Source of the DNA: Myrica gale
Lineage: Eukaryota > Streptophyta > Magnoliopsida > Fagales > Myricaceae
Direction of reading: 5' to 3'
DNA: 64,000 bases
Assembly: GCA_963930655.1 (NCBI GenBank)
Contig: OZ005606.1
Location: forward strand, 19,942,001-20,006,000
Under the pieces are notes generated by a model. That model was not told the DNA's origin, made no database searches, and was given only the letters and a program-made list of their open reading frames with translations. Position numbers and translations under genes: made by a program. Of this stretch, positions 36,310 through 47,679 are shown one piece after another (within the stretch, counting starts at the first letter, position 1; the number at the start of each line of letters is the position of its first letter).

Positions 36310-36930
36310 GGTTACATAATGGGCTTGCTAATCGAACATCATAATTCAAGGCCCATTAGGCTAAACCTTAATTCCAATCACAAGCCCAATAACACCAATC
36401 CTTATAGTTAGGCCCAATATCATGAATCATTGAAACTAGGCCCATGACCTAAGTCCTTAAAGCCCAACACAATTTAATGGCAGCCCATCATCATAGTTTA
36501 AATCCCAATATAATAAGGCAGCCCATTATCATTGGTCCAAGGCCCAACATCACAAGCTTAATTCTAATTCATAAGCCCAAAGGCTAAGGCCCAACAACTT
36601 AAATCCTTAAAGCCCAACAACCTAATTCCAAAGGCCCATCATCATGAACTTCATGGCAGCCCAATACCATGACTTTAAAGCCTATTTTCATGATTATTTT
36701 AAAGCCCATTATCATAAATTTAAAGGCTCAATATCCACTTAATATTCTAAGTCTTATAGCAGCCCAATATCACAATCCAAAGGGCCCACTATCTCAAATA
36801 TTAGGGCAGCCCATAAACAAAATTTCAATGGCCCAATTACACCTAATATTCGGCCAAGTAGGAGTAGCCCATCATCAGCCCATTGCCTTAGGTTTTAAAG
36901 CCCAACATAAAATTCTTAGCAGCCCAATAA
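36310..36930 (+). repeat. Array of about 22 AGCCCA/GGCCCA (site II-like) motifs
   Basis: Between 36,310 and 36,930 the hexamers AGCCCA and GGCCCA recur roughly every 20-30 bases, usually followed by A/T-rich pieces such as atatcat or acatcac; examples lie near 36,350, 36,381, 36,412, 36,438, 36,461, 36,483, 36,520, 36,540, 36,588, 36,610 and 36,632. Their reverse complement is TGGGCY, the plant 'site II' element known to bind TCP-class factors in promoters of ribosomal-protein and respiratory genes. The sister LTR retains the cluster (42,655-43,075). Binding here is inferred. Confidence 0.65.
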
Positions 36931-37150
36931 CATCATCCATAAGATAATCCTTCTAAAATAATCAAGGATATTGAAAAGAAATAAAAATTCAGCAACTTAA
37001 AGTTGGCTACCTTAAAATTTAAACCTCATCCATTGAAATTTCATAATGCTCATTAAATTTAGATCATACCATGACCTCCATTAATTCAAAACAAATCACC
37101 AAATCCTTAAGCTTACAACGGAGTACGTACTGATTTTTCGGGGTCTCACA

Positions 37151-37530
37151 TAGTAACTTATACATATTATGTAATAGTACCTTATACATGTTATATATGC
37201 AATATATAGTACGTTATACATATTGTACATGTAATATATAGGACCTTATACATTTACTATATAGTATCTTATACATATTATATTATAGTACCTTATAAAT
37301 ATTGCTCAATAGTACCTTATAAATTTTATCTAACTTATACATATTGTTTAATGGTACATTATACATATTATATAATAGTACCTTGTATATATGGATTTAA
37401 TAGTACCTTATACATATTATTTAATAGTATCTTACACATATTATGTAATAGTACCTTGTATATTTTATACGCGTAATATATAGTACCTTATTTATACTAT
37501 ACATGTAATATATAGTATCTTGTAAATATT
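37151..37530. repeat. AT-rich tandem repeat, 'tagtaccttatacatatta' type
   Basis: About a dozen degenerate units of roughly 25-30 bases built on agtaccttatacatattat. The same repeat stands to the left of the long LTR (about 32,595-32,650), showing that the LTR inserted within it. No coding content. Confidence 0.75.
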
Positions 37531-37639
37531 ATTTAAGTTATTCCAAAAACGTTCGAACCTATAAATACGTTCGAACAAGAAAAAGCATAAAACGACGTCG
37601 TATCATTTCTAAAAAATGTTCGAACAATTCTTCGATAAC

Positions 37640-38137
37640 TGTTAGAATGATATTTCCGTTAGAACACTTTTAAAGACCGTTCGAACAGGGTTTGAATGGA
37701 AAAAAAATTAAGTTCCAAAATTACCCGCCTATTATCCGTTAGAACGCTTTTAAAGATTGTTCGAATGTGGGTTGAATAAAAATGAAAGATTAAGCGCCAA
37801 AATTACCCAACTTGTTCTGTTAGAACACTTTTAAAGATCGTTCGAACGAGGTTTAAATGAAAATGAAAAATTAAGCGCCAAAATTACCCGACTTATTCCG
37901 TTAGAACACTTTTAAAGATCGTTCGAACTGGGTTTGTATGAAAATGAAAAATTACGCACCAAAATTACCCTCCTTTTTTTTGTGAGAACGCTTTTTAGGA
38001 CCGTTCAAATTGGGTTTGAATGTAAATAAAAAGAATTAAGCGCCAAAATTACCCGCATTTTCCCGTTAGAACGCTTTTAAAGACTGTTCGAACAGGGGTT
38101 GAATAAAATTGAAAAATTAAGCGGCAAAATTACCCAT
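37640..38137. repeat. Six tandem ~80-base units with GTTCGAAC-type motifs
   Basis: Units start near 37,665, 37,735, 37,818, 37,898, 37,978 and 38,060. Each contains ccgttagaac, cttttaaaga, cgttcgaac, gggtttgaat, and ends aattaagcgccaaaattaccc. A diverged unit lies at 32,372-32,440 beyond the long LTR. The array runs right up to the truncated end of TNP2. The paired GTTAGAAC/GTTCGAAC boxes, about 12 bases apart in every unit, look like protein-binding sites for the CACTA transposition proteins; that role is inferred. Confidence 0.75.
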
Positions 38138-40292
38138 ATGGAGCCCTCACACCGTGCCCTGTTCTTAACGAATCGCTTCATCTTCCCCCATATACCTCTC
38201 CATTGGATACATTTACCGAAATTGAACTGAACCCCCAAGTTTCACCTCCCAAGGTAAATGAACAACTAAATGAACCACAATTGTAAAAAATGATGGAGGG
38301 AATATATGTTCCAACTTGCAGAGAATCATTCTGATGTCCTTCTCTAACTGGTCCACAACGTCTAAGCATATTGTTCTTGAGCACAAGTCACTGAAGACTA
38401 AGCTCAACTCAGTCAACGTTGTACATGCTTCGTTTCCTAACAACCCATGTATCATTTCCGGTAACAGTCGCTGCAACAAGACGTGCGAGTCGTGACTCTT
38501 CATACCCATTATTTTTCCTTCATTTATATTCACGCATCCGGATATGTTAGAGGCGTCTCCATCTGGAACCTTGACACCCTTGAGCCATTCACAACACTTC
38601 TTACGTTCATCCTTCGTTAAAATAAATAATGCTTGAGGCATCACCTCCTACCTCGAGATTGGAAATGCAAGTCCTTTTTAATGGCCATTAATGTTAAGTC
38701 CTGCCGAGCACTAGAATTGTCCTTCGCCTTACCATCGATGTTCACCAAAGTTTCCAAGACATTGTCACAAAAATTCTTCTCTATGTACATGACATCCAAA
38801 TTATGTCGAAGTTTCAACTCTAACCAGTACGACAACTCAAAGAATATGTTGCGCTTCGTCCAACTTAACTCATTGTCAGCCCGTTTTCTCTTCTTCTGAG
38901 TCTTCCTAAACGAACATAACGTTACCGATTCAAGTTGTTGAAGTATCACTTCTCCAGTGAATTCTTCAGGAGTTGCTCTAAACTCTTTTTTCTCTTCAAA
39001 TATGTCGACATCATGCCTCCACCCTTGTGTCGCGGGCAAATACTGGCGATGTCCCAAAAAAGAATGCCCTCATGTTTCAACCAAAATGATGTTGCGTTCG
39101 TAATACAATTAGGGCATGCTAACCGTCTTTTCGTACTCCAACCCGAGAGATTAACATAAGCGAGGAAGTCATTTATTGTCCAAAGCAAATCACCATGTAA
39201 CTTGAATGAACTTGACACAGCCACATTGTACATCTGCATTCCATTTTCCCACAAGTCCTTCAACTCATCTATCAATGGCTGCAAGTAGACGTCAATATCA
39301 TTTTCGGGACTTCTTGGACCCGGAATAAGCAACGACAACATAAAACTTGAATCCTTCATACATTTCCATGGCCGAAAATTGTATAGAATTAGTACCACTG
39401 GTCATATACTATACGATAAACGCATGTTGCCAAACGGATTGAACCCATCAGATGTCATACCCAACCGGACTTTCCGAGATTCTCGACCAAACCATTCATA
39501 ATTCTTATCGAGGTCCCTCCATACCCTAAGGTATGCAAGATGCCTCATCACCCCATCTTCAACCACACTCTTCTTTTGGTGCCACCGCATATTTGTTGTC
39601 ATTTGTCTTGATAGAAACAATCTCTACAACCTCGGTTTCAAGGGAAAATGTCGCAGTACTTTTTGAGGAACCTTTGATTTTCTATTTTGACTGTACTACC
39701 ACCTCGATTCTCCAGACACCGGACATTCTTGTTACTTGTTGTGCTCCTTCCAAAACAGAACACAGTCATTTAAGCACGCATGTATGTTATCGTAAATAAA
39801 TCCTAACTTATTTCTGAAGTTTTTCGCCTCATAATAAGATTTAGGAAGTGTCTCCCCCTCCGACAGCACATCTTTTATCAAGTCCAACACATCTTCAAAC
39901 GTCTTTACAGTCAAATTATTCTCTGACTTCACATTAAGTAACCTAATAACAAAACACAACTTTGAGTACTTCTTACACCCGGGATACAACTCTCGCTCAG
40001 CATCCACCCATAACTTGGTATAAGCGGAAAACCCGTCTCCAGACCAAAACTCGACTGTTTTAGGACCCGGAATATTTTCACCAGCGTTCTCATCAACCAT
40101 TGCTCCCACCTTAAAATGTTCTAACATGTCTGTCATATCATCATTTATGTTTACCTCAATGCTGAATGTGTATCCGGAAGACAAAATGAGATTTACATCG
40201 ATTTTTCTAAACAAATCTGTCATAATATCAGATACAATTACGCACATTATGCATATTGTAAACTCAAACTGTCCATAATGTGGACACTGCAA
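38138..40292 (-). pseudogene. CACTA TNP2 transposase, decayed
   Basis: Read on the minus strand from 40,292: an N-terminal piece contains ELYPGCKKYSKL, KSYYEAKN and DCVLFWKEHNK. Next, at 39,620-38,946, comes the core Transposase_21 region with RLGMTSDGFNPFGNM, MLSLLIPGPRSPENDIDVYL, LWTINDFLAYVNLSGWSTK and then GHRQYLP. After that come LRHNLDVMYIEKN and KLGGSVQFR, the last belonging to the DUF4218 region. Similarity continues in other frames to about 38,138 (MYPMERYMG, then KNRAR), where it stops abruptly at the repeat array. The coding sequence is split into at least five frame segments by frameshifts and stops and lacks the C-terminal part. The transposase would bind element ends and cut; this copy cannot be active. 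Confidence 0.92.
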
Positions 40293-41407
40293 GAATTACA
40301 CTAAGTTCGTTATCCGAACTTCGTGTAATTCTTAAACGGGGGCTAAGGCTACTAAATGAATAGATGAACATCACAGCAAAATATTCAAAGACGCTTATAA
40401 TAGTCTAAACATAAAATATAAGCGTTCAGAACTATTTTGGACAGCACCGGGATTTGTAAAGTGAGTCTGCATGGTACATAAATCTTCCGGACTGCGATTG
40501 TCGAACAAGATTGTTCTTCGACGAACAGATGCTTGCAGGTTCATTCCGCTAGGAGATTTTATGAGAATTTAGACCTAAATTATACTATATTTTTTTTGTA
40601 CCAGAGTAAGTCCTATCACTTTGTTTACAATTGCCCATTATTCTTGTGCATTATGACAAACTGTTCATGGGCACAAATACTCTCTTGCAGTGTCAATGCT
40701 AGTTGAAAAATCCAATGTCCTTAATACAACCAGTGCACGATGAAGTAATTTTTAACAAGTCACTGCTGAGGAATTTCATCCTTGGGCAAAGCTGTATTGT
40801 GTGAAGGCAGAGTTGCAGAGTTGAAAGAGAGAAAAGAGCACAATTTGTAATATTTACACAGTTGTATTACAAAATTTTTGCAGCTTTGAGGATAGAGTTC
40901 CGTCTCATGTGAAAATAGATTTTTACTCATTATGAATGTCTTCGCCTCATTTGGCTATTGAATGGAAATGAGAGATTCAAATAATTTACATATTCGTATA
41001 ACAGAGAATGAACACTAGACAAAAAAATTCATCTTTGGAAACGTAGACAACATGCCCACCACATCCATGAACCATCCCGTCCGATTAACCAAAGGCTTTA
41101 GCGACGAAGTTGGGTATCTTCCCCAATGAAATTGGCGGTCGACGTTGCAGCTCTCTTGATGAAGTGAAGCTCATTGACGTTGCACCTCTCTTGATGAAGT
41201 GAAGCCCGTCGACGTTAAACCTCTCTTGACGAAGTGGAGCTCGTTGATGCTACTGATTTACGCTGACGAATAGCTTCTGTCGTCGAAACGGGTCTCTCTG
41301 CACGCGACAAATACGACCCCATTTCGTGGGGGCAAAGCTTTCGCGACGAATTACTATAGTTTCAGCTAAGAAAGCCACCACCGTTGAAACCAAATTTTCT
41401 TGTAGTG

Positions 41408-42195
41408 CAAATTCCAAAAAACTGACTAATGAAGACTTTGTTTCTAGCTTGCATTCTCGTCCTCTTCACAACCTAAGCCTTCTGCACTCACCAAAGCATT
41501 CTACCAATTCATCCTGCATGATACAAAATCAGTAATGCTCATTGCAAATGTTGCTATACAAGAATTTGATTATTAAAATTTTTCATCAAGTGCATAATTT
41601 TTCCTAAAGAATGGAGACAACCATATACTTTCGAAGCATTGACGGTAGTTTTAAAAATATAAATCATATATATTATTTTAATTATATTGACGCATAGACC
41701 TTCTCCCTTCTCTTTAATAATAATATCCATCGACACTCCTGGTTCATCAGGTTCAAAATTTTCAATTGCCCTTATCCGATCCCTAGTTGTCTACATCAAT
41801 GATGGAAACACCTTGGACCTGAACCTTGTATTTTCCCCTCATCTCTTAAAAACACATACGACCAGTGGGCTTTGTTCCGCACAAGGTACTCCTTTCATAA
41901 AAAATTATCGTACCACTAAAAAACTGACATTAAAAAATATCCAACTTCTCTTATATTATACATCCAATTTAATCTTCTTTTGTGGATTTTAAATTGAAAG
42001 TTCGTTTTCACCTCTCTTATTGACCATACGATACTGAGCCAAAGGTTTTATATGAAATGGTGAAATACCTTCTCTCATAAGCAAATTGTTCAAGCCACAT
42101 CTAAAGAAAAAATTGAGTTGTGAATCTCATTGATGTAAGGGAACCAATGGAAAGAATGAATGGGTTCTTCTTTATAGACTAGTTGGTTATAAAAA
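41408..42195. other. Intergenic DNA between CACTA element and MITE
   Basis: No recognisable gene. A frame at 41,687-41,992 (+) and its minus-strand counterpart show no family features. A piece near 42,170-42,190 (tctttatagactagttggttataaaaa) reappears at 51,504-51,533, so part of this is repetitive. Confidence 0.3.
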
Positions 42196-42383
42196 GAGAA
42201 AATTACACTTTTCGCCACCCGACTATGAGGGTAATCTCACTTTTCACCTCAGATTATTGATTTCGTGACATTTAGCCCTCCTACTACCATTAACTGACAT
42301 TTCGCACATCCGCCGTCTGCTTTTTCGTCAATTGGAACGGAAATCAGTACACGTGACACGCACGTGCAACTGACCACTTTTTT
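42196..42383 (+). repeat. MITE-like element, left part, cut by the long LTR
   Basis: Starts gaaaattacacttttcgcc followed by acccgactatg and resembles the complete element at 46,120-46,462 in order of motifs (gactat, cac/tttcacctc, ttattgatttcgt). Its right part is missing; the inverted solo LTR begins at 42,384. Confidence 0.55.
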
Positions 42384-45300
42384 TGTAAGACCCCAAAGAA
42401 ACCCGTGTCTACTTCATTACAAGATGAAGGATTCCATGGCTTATTTTGTATTAAAAGAGACCTTGCTTGGCCAAGGCATGATTTAATGTTAAGAAAATGT
42501 ATATATAGTTATTTTGAATTCCAATATGTGATGTTATGATTCAAATGCCATGGATGAAATTTAAATTTTATAGTAACCGATTTCATGTTGCTAGATTAAT
42601 TGCATTTTTCTTTTCAATATCCTTGATTATTTTTGAAGGATTATCTTATGGATGATGTTATTGGGCTGCTAAGAATTTTATGTTGGGCTTTAAAACCTAA
42701 GGCAATGGGCTGATGATGGGCTACTCCTACTTGGCCGAATATTAGGTGTAATTGGGCCATTGAAATTTTGTTTATGGACTGCCCTAATATTTGAGATAGT
42801 GGGCCCTTTGGATTGTGATATTGGGCTGCTATAAGACTTAGAATATTAAGTGGATATTGGGCCTTTAAATTTATGATAATGGGCTTTAAAAGTCTTGGTA
42901 TTGGGCTCCCATGAAACCCATGATAATGGGCCTTGGAATGTTGTTATTGAGCCTTAAGGAATTTGGTCATTGGGCCTTAGCCCTTGGGCTTATGAATTGG
43001 GCTTTAGGTGGTGATGTTGGGTCTTGAATAAAAGATGGATTGGGCTGCCCAATGGGCCTTGGAGTTAAGTTGATGATTAGTGGTGCTAATCCTCATTAAG
43101 CATGCTAAGTAACCAAGTGATGATGCATGAACTAAACTAGTTGGATTTCAACCAAGGGAACCGAATTGGTTGAGCAAGCATTTATTGTGGCATTTGAAAT
43201 ATGTGGTGGGGGTGTTTTACTTGAAAGGCAAGAGGGGACAAGGAGACAAGCATGACAAAAAAGTTGAAAAGTTAAAGAAAAGTGAAGAAACACTCCTTGG
43301 CCGAATATTATGGCCAAGTTCATACTTTTTTGTCTTCACTTGTGACATTACACGCCTATCACACTTTTTCCACTTCATTTGTATTACCTTGGTCGACCAA
43401 CACAAAGCCAAGAGAAGAGAAAACCGAACCAAGAAGAGAGAAAGAGAGAACCAAGGGAGAAAATAAACCAAAGCTTTGAACCAAAAGGTGGGATTTGGAG
43501 CTTGAATCAAGGGGAAACCGTGTGACAAGGGAGAAGAAGAGGGAGAAGAAGGAGGTGAAGGAAAAGGAGAGGTTTTGCAAGGAAAAGCAAGGAGAAAACA
43601 AGGGAACACCAAGGTAAAATTCGGATCTACCATTTTCTCCTTGTTGGCCGAACTTCATGTAGTTGGATCTTGGATTTTTATGTTGTATTTTGCTAGATCT
43701 AGTGTTATTAAGGTGTCTAAGTGTTAGATTTGGCCATGTATGTTTTGGATCTAAGTTGGGATGTTGAAATAATGCAACAAATAGACAATATACGTTAAAG
43801 GAATTTAGATCTAGACTATGTTAAGTTTGGTTGGTTGTAAGTTGTAAATCTCCCTAGATATATGGTTGTTAGTGTATCCAAATATCAGATCTGGTTATGT
43901 TGATCATGTATGATGAAAGTATGAATTTATTACATGCAAGATGAGTCATGAATGCAAAGGATATGTATATTATAAATTTTAGCATGAAAAATGTGACACT
44001 TTGATGTATGGCCGAATATGATATGCTTAGGTCTTCATGTATAATTTTGTATATGTTTAGATCTGGATATTGGTCATGTTTTGTGCAAGATTAATGACCT
44101 AATGCGTGGTAGATAATTATGTTATGTAAAAGATGCATGCAAATTGAAGGAACAAAAGAAAACATAATTATTTGGATGAAAAACATGTGCTGGCCGAATG
44201 GTATAATGCATGATATATTGTGTTGGTGTTTGGATTCTTAGATCCTAGGTTGTGAAATTGTTGAATGGAGGATGTGATCACCATTGGAGTTGAAGTTGTG
44301 ATTAAAGGATGCATAAAAAATTTAGTGTTAGCCGAATGTTTAAGGGGAAGGAACCCTAATTGTAAATTATGATAAATAGGTTATAATTGTTGTGTTGGAT
44401 ACTTGAAATTGGGGATTAGGCTAATTGGAATAATATTGAGGAACCATGAACATGTAATGAAAATATTCGAAACCCTAGTTAGGGTTAGTATCTCGGGTTA
44501 ATTGTGGTTTAAGGTCCAAATCAAGACTTAATCATGATTAAAGTTATTGATGGTTTAATGTAAGGTTTTAGGGGAGCACATGTAATAATGGGAGACTTAG
44601 GTTTAATCCTAAATCCATTAGTGCCGATTAAACCCTAATCGAGACATGTATATGTATATATATATTAAATGATTAAATAACCTAAGTTTTGAATATTAGT
44701 TAAAGAAAAGAGTAAATAAAATATTTAAATGATTAAAAGAATTAAAGTGATATATATATATGTGTGATATCAAAGAAATATAATATAGTTGCTATTCGGA
44801 AATATTTCGATGGACGGGAAGTACGAAGTTAAGGGATGATCAGGAAGTTCAAATTGGATTAAGAGAAATCCGGCAACTATATTATACCGTTAAATTAAGT
44901 TAAGCGCATAATTATCGCTATTCTTCTTTAGTGGATTTCACAATAGGATCGTCAAATAGTTCATAGAACCGATGCGTACCGATATACTTTCACGCATACT
45001 CAGTGCATTGAAGAATCAAACCTATTCTTTGTAGGCAAGGAGCCAAGTGTGATCAAGGAAGGTTGCAAGGAGTACTGTAAGTGGAATAGTAAGTGGAAAC
45101 CGTAAGTGGTTCTTTTCAAAACTGGAATGACACACTGCATCGTTTCATGAACAAGCATGAGATTTTGATCAAGCATGACATGACATGTGCATTGCATGAA
45201 TTTTCTAAAGAGAATGTTTATGCAATGATTTTATGGAAAGATTATGGAAAGTTTTATGGAACGATAAGTTAAGTCAAGGGGCACTGGTCGGTACCGTACC

Positions 45301-46095
45301 ATCAAGATGGACTCTCATACCGAAGGACGAATGCGAGAAGGATGGGTGAATCCAAGAGGCTGTGCAAACCACACTGAAGGACTTTGAGAAGGTGTGGGCC
45401 TCCAAGGGTCATGTCTAGCCACTGAAGGACGAATGCGAGAAGGTGTGCTAGCTTGACCGTATATAAGGTCTCCAAGGGAAATCGGGGACAGTTTCAAAGG
45501 GAACGCACAACCCTGACTTCAGGGGTCAAATGGAGCGAGCCCACAGTAAGAGATATGAATAAGTGAAATTTAAGGGCCAAGGGCCAATTTTCAAGCAAAT
45601 ATGAAAGAAATATTTTCAAGGGCCTGGAGCCGAATTCAAGCAAGAGCATATGCATATCCATGACATGCATGTGCATCACGAATCAAGTTCATTTTTCATG
45701 ATTATGCAAGTACAAGTAAAAAGCATGTTTCAAGTTTATGTTTCTCCCTTACTGAGTCTTTTTGACTCACGCTTTTAAAATTGTGTCATTTCAGATGCCT
45801 CAGGTGAAGAGAGTCAGGAGGACTACCGGACTTAGGAGGACCAAGATTATGTTCATATTTTGATAATGGTGACTTGATCGATGAGATCCGTCACTAGTTG
45901 GGTTTTAATATGTTATATATGTTTTGTATGCAAACTTAATGAGAACCCTGATTATGTAAGATTTAGCTCGAATCCCTCGCGATCCTGTATGTTTCCGCCG
46001 TAAGCACGTAAGAACGTAAGTAAGAACGTTGGAGCTATCCGGGCGATAGCTCGCGACTGTCACGGTCCCTGCGGGATGCCGTTTGGGGCGTGACA
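42384..46095 (-). mobile_element. Long solo LTR (3.7 kb), inverted sister of 32,651-37,150
   Basis: On the minus strand it starts TGTCACGCCCCAAACGGCATC at 46,095 and ends ...GGGGTCTTACA at 42,384, matching the ends and order of the 4.5-kb LTR. It is flanked by ttttt on both sides (42,379-42,383 and 46,096-46,100), a possible but low-complexity target duplication. Shared internal landmarks are the TGGGCT/TGGGCC cluster, the Ser/Pro-rich frame and the 'gtcttgagaagtgcgagaag'-like block (45,300-45,540 against 33,340-33,620). It is shorter by about 0.8 kb through several internal losses. No internal region remains. Confidence 0.82.
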
Positions 46096-46119
46096 TTTTT
46101 CTTCCCTTTTTACCCATCA

Positions 46120-46462
46120 CAGGCTTTACACTTTTCGCCCCCCGACTATCGCGTCACTTGCACTTTGCACCTCATATTATTGATTTCGTAACATTTAATC
46201 CATCAACTACTACTGGCCCACATTCTGCACCATGTCGTCTACTTTTCTATCATTTTGAGGGGTATATCTCTCTCTAAACGCATACGAAAATGCGTGGATA
46301 TTTTGTAGCATTGGTTTGTAAACGTATATTTGTTGATTTCTCAATATGAGGGGCACGTGTTTGTCACGTGCATTGATTTTCCGTTCAAAATGACAGAAAA
46401 ATAGACGACGGGTGCAAAATGCGAGTGACCCCATAGTCGGGGGCAAAACTGTAATTTTCCCT
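46120..46462. repeat. MITE-like element with ~33-base inverted ends
   Basis: Left end ttacacttttcgcccccc + gactatcgcgtcact; the reverse complement of the right end is ttacagttttgcccccgac + tatggggtcact. The element is about 335 bases, has no coding capacity, and contains a cacgtgtttgtcacgtg inverted pair. A truncated relative lies at 42,196-42,383. The target duplication was not identified. Confidence 0.6.
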
Positions 46463-46490
46463 TCACTTCCTTTGTGAAGGGTTAGTCCAG

Positions 46491-47361
46491 TCATTTCAAT
46501 GCCAATATGAGGGGACTTGAAACCCTTGGTTGAAGTTTATGGTAGGTGCTTGGAGGGAAACGTTCAGGCTTGAGGTGCAAGAGAACCACGTCACCTTCTT
46601 TAAATTCCACATGCTTTCTATGAATATCTGCAGAGTTTTTGTAGAGTTCTGTATTAATAGTCAAACGACGTCTAATGTCTGTGTGCATTTCATGAATATG
46701 ATGCACAAAATCAATTCCAACCTCACTTTCACGACAAGGTATCGGCAAAGGAATTAAATCCATAGGTTGCAGTGGTTTGATACCCATCAAAGCTTCAAAT
46801 GGAGACATGCCAATAGTTCGATTAATGGAACTATGGTATGCAAATTCAGCATTTGGTAAGATTAAATCCCAGGACATAGTATGATCTTCAATCAAGCATT
46901 GCAATAAATTTCCAAGACTTCGATTTACGACTTCCTTTTGATCATCCGTCTGCAAGTGGAATGTGCTGGAAAATTTAAGCTGTGTACCAAGCTTTGCCCA
47001 TCTAAGAAATTTCACATCATGATCCGAGACAATCGTCTGTGGTAAACCTTGTATGCGCACAACTACGAGAGGAAATAGTGTTGCAATTCACGAAGCATCA
47101 TAAGGCTTCGAACATGGTATAAAATGTGTCATTTTTGAAAAATGATCAACAACAACAAAGATAGAATCATGGCCACGCACCTTTTTTGGCAAACCGAGGA
47201 TAAAATTCATACTTAAATCTACCCATAGAGATCAAGTCGGTAGGGGCAGAGGTTTATATAATCTAGCATTCGACTTAGTTCCCTTCCCCAATTGGCAAAT
47301 GCGACACAAGTTAATAATTCGGGCAACATCACGCTTTAAAGAAGGCAAAAAACACGATATT
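46491..47361 (-). pseudogene. Ty3/gypsy integrase fossil
   Basis: Minus-strand sequence shows the end of a gypsy integrase core (VVNRSLGNLLQCLI and AEFAYHSSINRTIGMSPFEA) and the following GPX-like tail (KHVEFKEGDVVLLHLKPERFP). Similarity to the zinc-binding side of integrase continues toward 47,340. It is a fragment without LTRs and is broken. The family is Ty3/gypsy, distinct in sequence from the element at 11,077-15,550. A CACTA end is inserted at its right border (47,362). Confidence 0.85.
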
Positions 47362-47679
47362 CACTACAAGAAAAATGACTTTGGGTGTCAAAAAATTTTG
47401 TCACCCAAAGTGTTATTTTGGTCACCAAAAGTTTTGGGTGACAAAACTAAGTTGTCACCCGGTTTGTCACCTAAATCCTGTCAGCAAAGGTTTTGAGTGA
47501 AGATTTTCGAGTTTTGTAACTCAAACCGTCTGAACTCAAAAATACACCGTCCGGACTGTTTTCTCCTATTTTGACGAAATACAAAATTGTCACGCCCACT
47601 ATCTTCTATCCATTCGTATGGTAAGTGCAGACGGTTGATCTAATTCGACGAAATACATTTTCGTCATGGATCATACGAG

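Larger units (their letters stand above)
32651..37150 (+). mobile_element. Very long solo LTR (4.5 kb), Ty3/gypsy-like
   Basis: Begins TGTCACGCCCCGAACGTC and ends GGGGTCTCACA, flanked by a perfect five-base duplication tagta (32,646-32,650 and 37,151-37,155). No gag or pol is inside, so it is a solo LTR. A 3.7-kb member of the same family lies in opposite orientation at 42,384-46,095. LTRs of this size are typical of the Tat/Ogre-type lineages of Ty3/gypsy, but without coding sequence this is only a suggestion. It contains a dense run of AGCCCA/GGCCCA motifs (36,310-36,930) and a Ser/Pro/Phe-rich frame (35,830-36,099) also found in the other LTR. It inserted in the CACTA element's AT-rich repeat. 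Confidence 0.85.
31950..41407 (-). mobile_element. CACTA (En/Spm) element with TNP2 remnant, hosting a solo LTR
   Basis: The right terminus is exact: ttttcttgtagtg ends at 41,407, the reverse complement of the canonical cactacaagaaaa. A broken TNP2 transposase lies on the minus strand (38,138-40,292). To its left are about 80-base tandem repeats with GTTCGAAC/GTTAGAAC motifs (37,640-38,137, with further members at 32,260-32,560), as expected for the subterminal 3' side. Right-end DNA (41,090-41,390) is rich in gacga/cgtcg motifs. The left terminus is not recognisable; I place it near 31,950, where gactttttaggaccgatttttt-like CACTA-type sequence starts. Left and right subterminal sequences differ, so two related elements may be fused. 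A 4.5-kb solo LTR (32,651-37,150) sits inside. Confidence 0.65.

Noticed and set aside
37151-38137. CRISPR-like array or centromeric satellite
   Set aside because: Units are degenerate, contain no unique spacers, and are tied to CACTA subterminal DNA; there are only about six large units.
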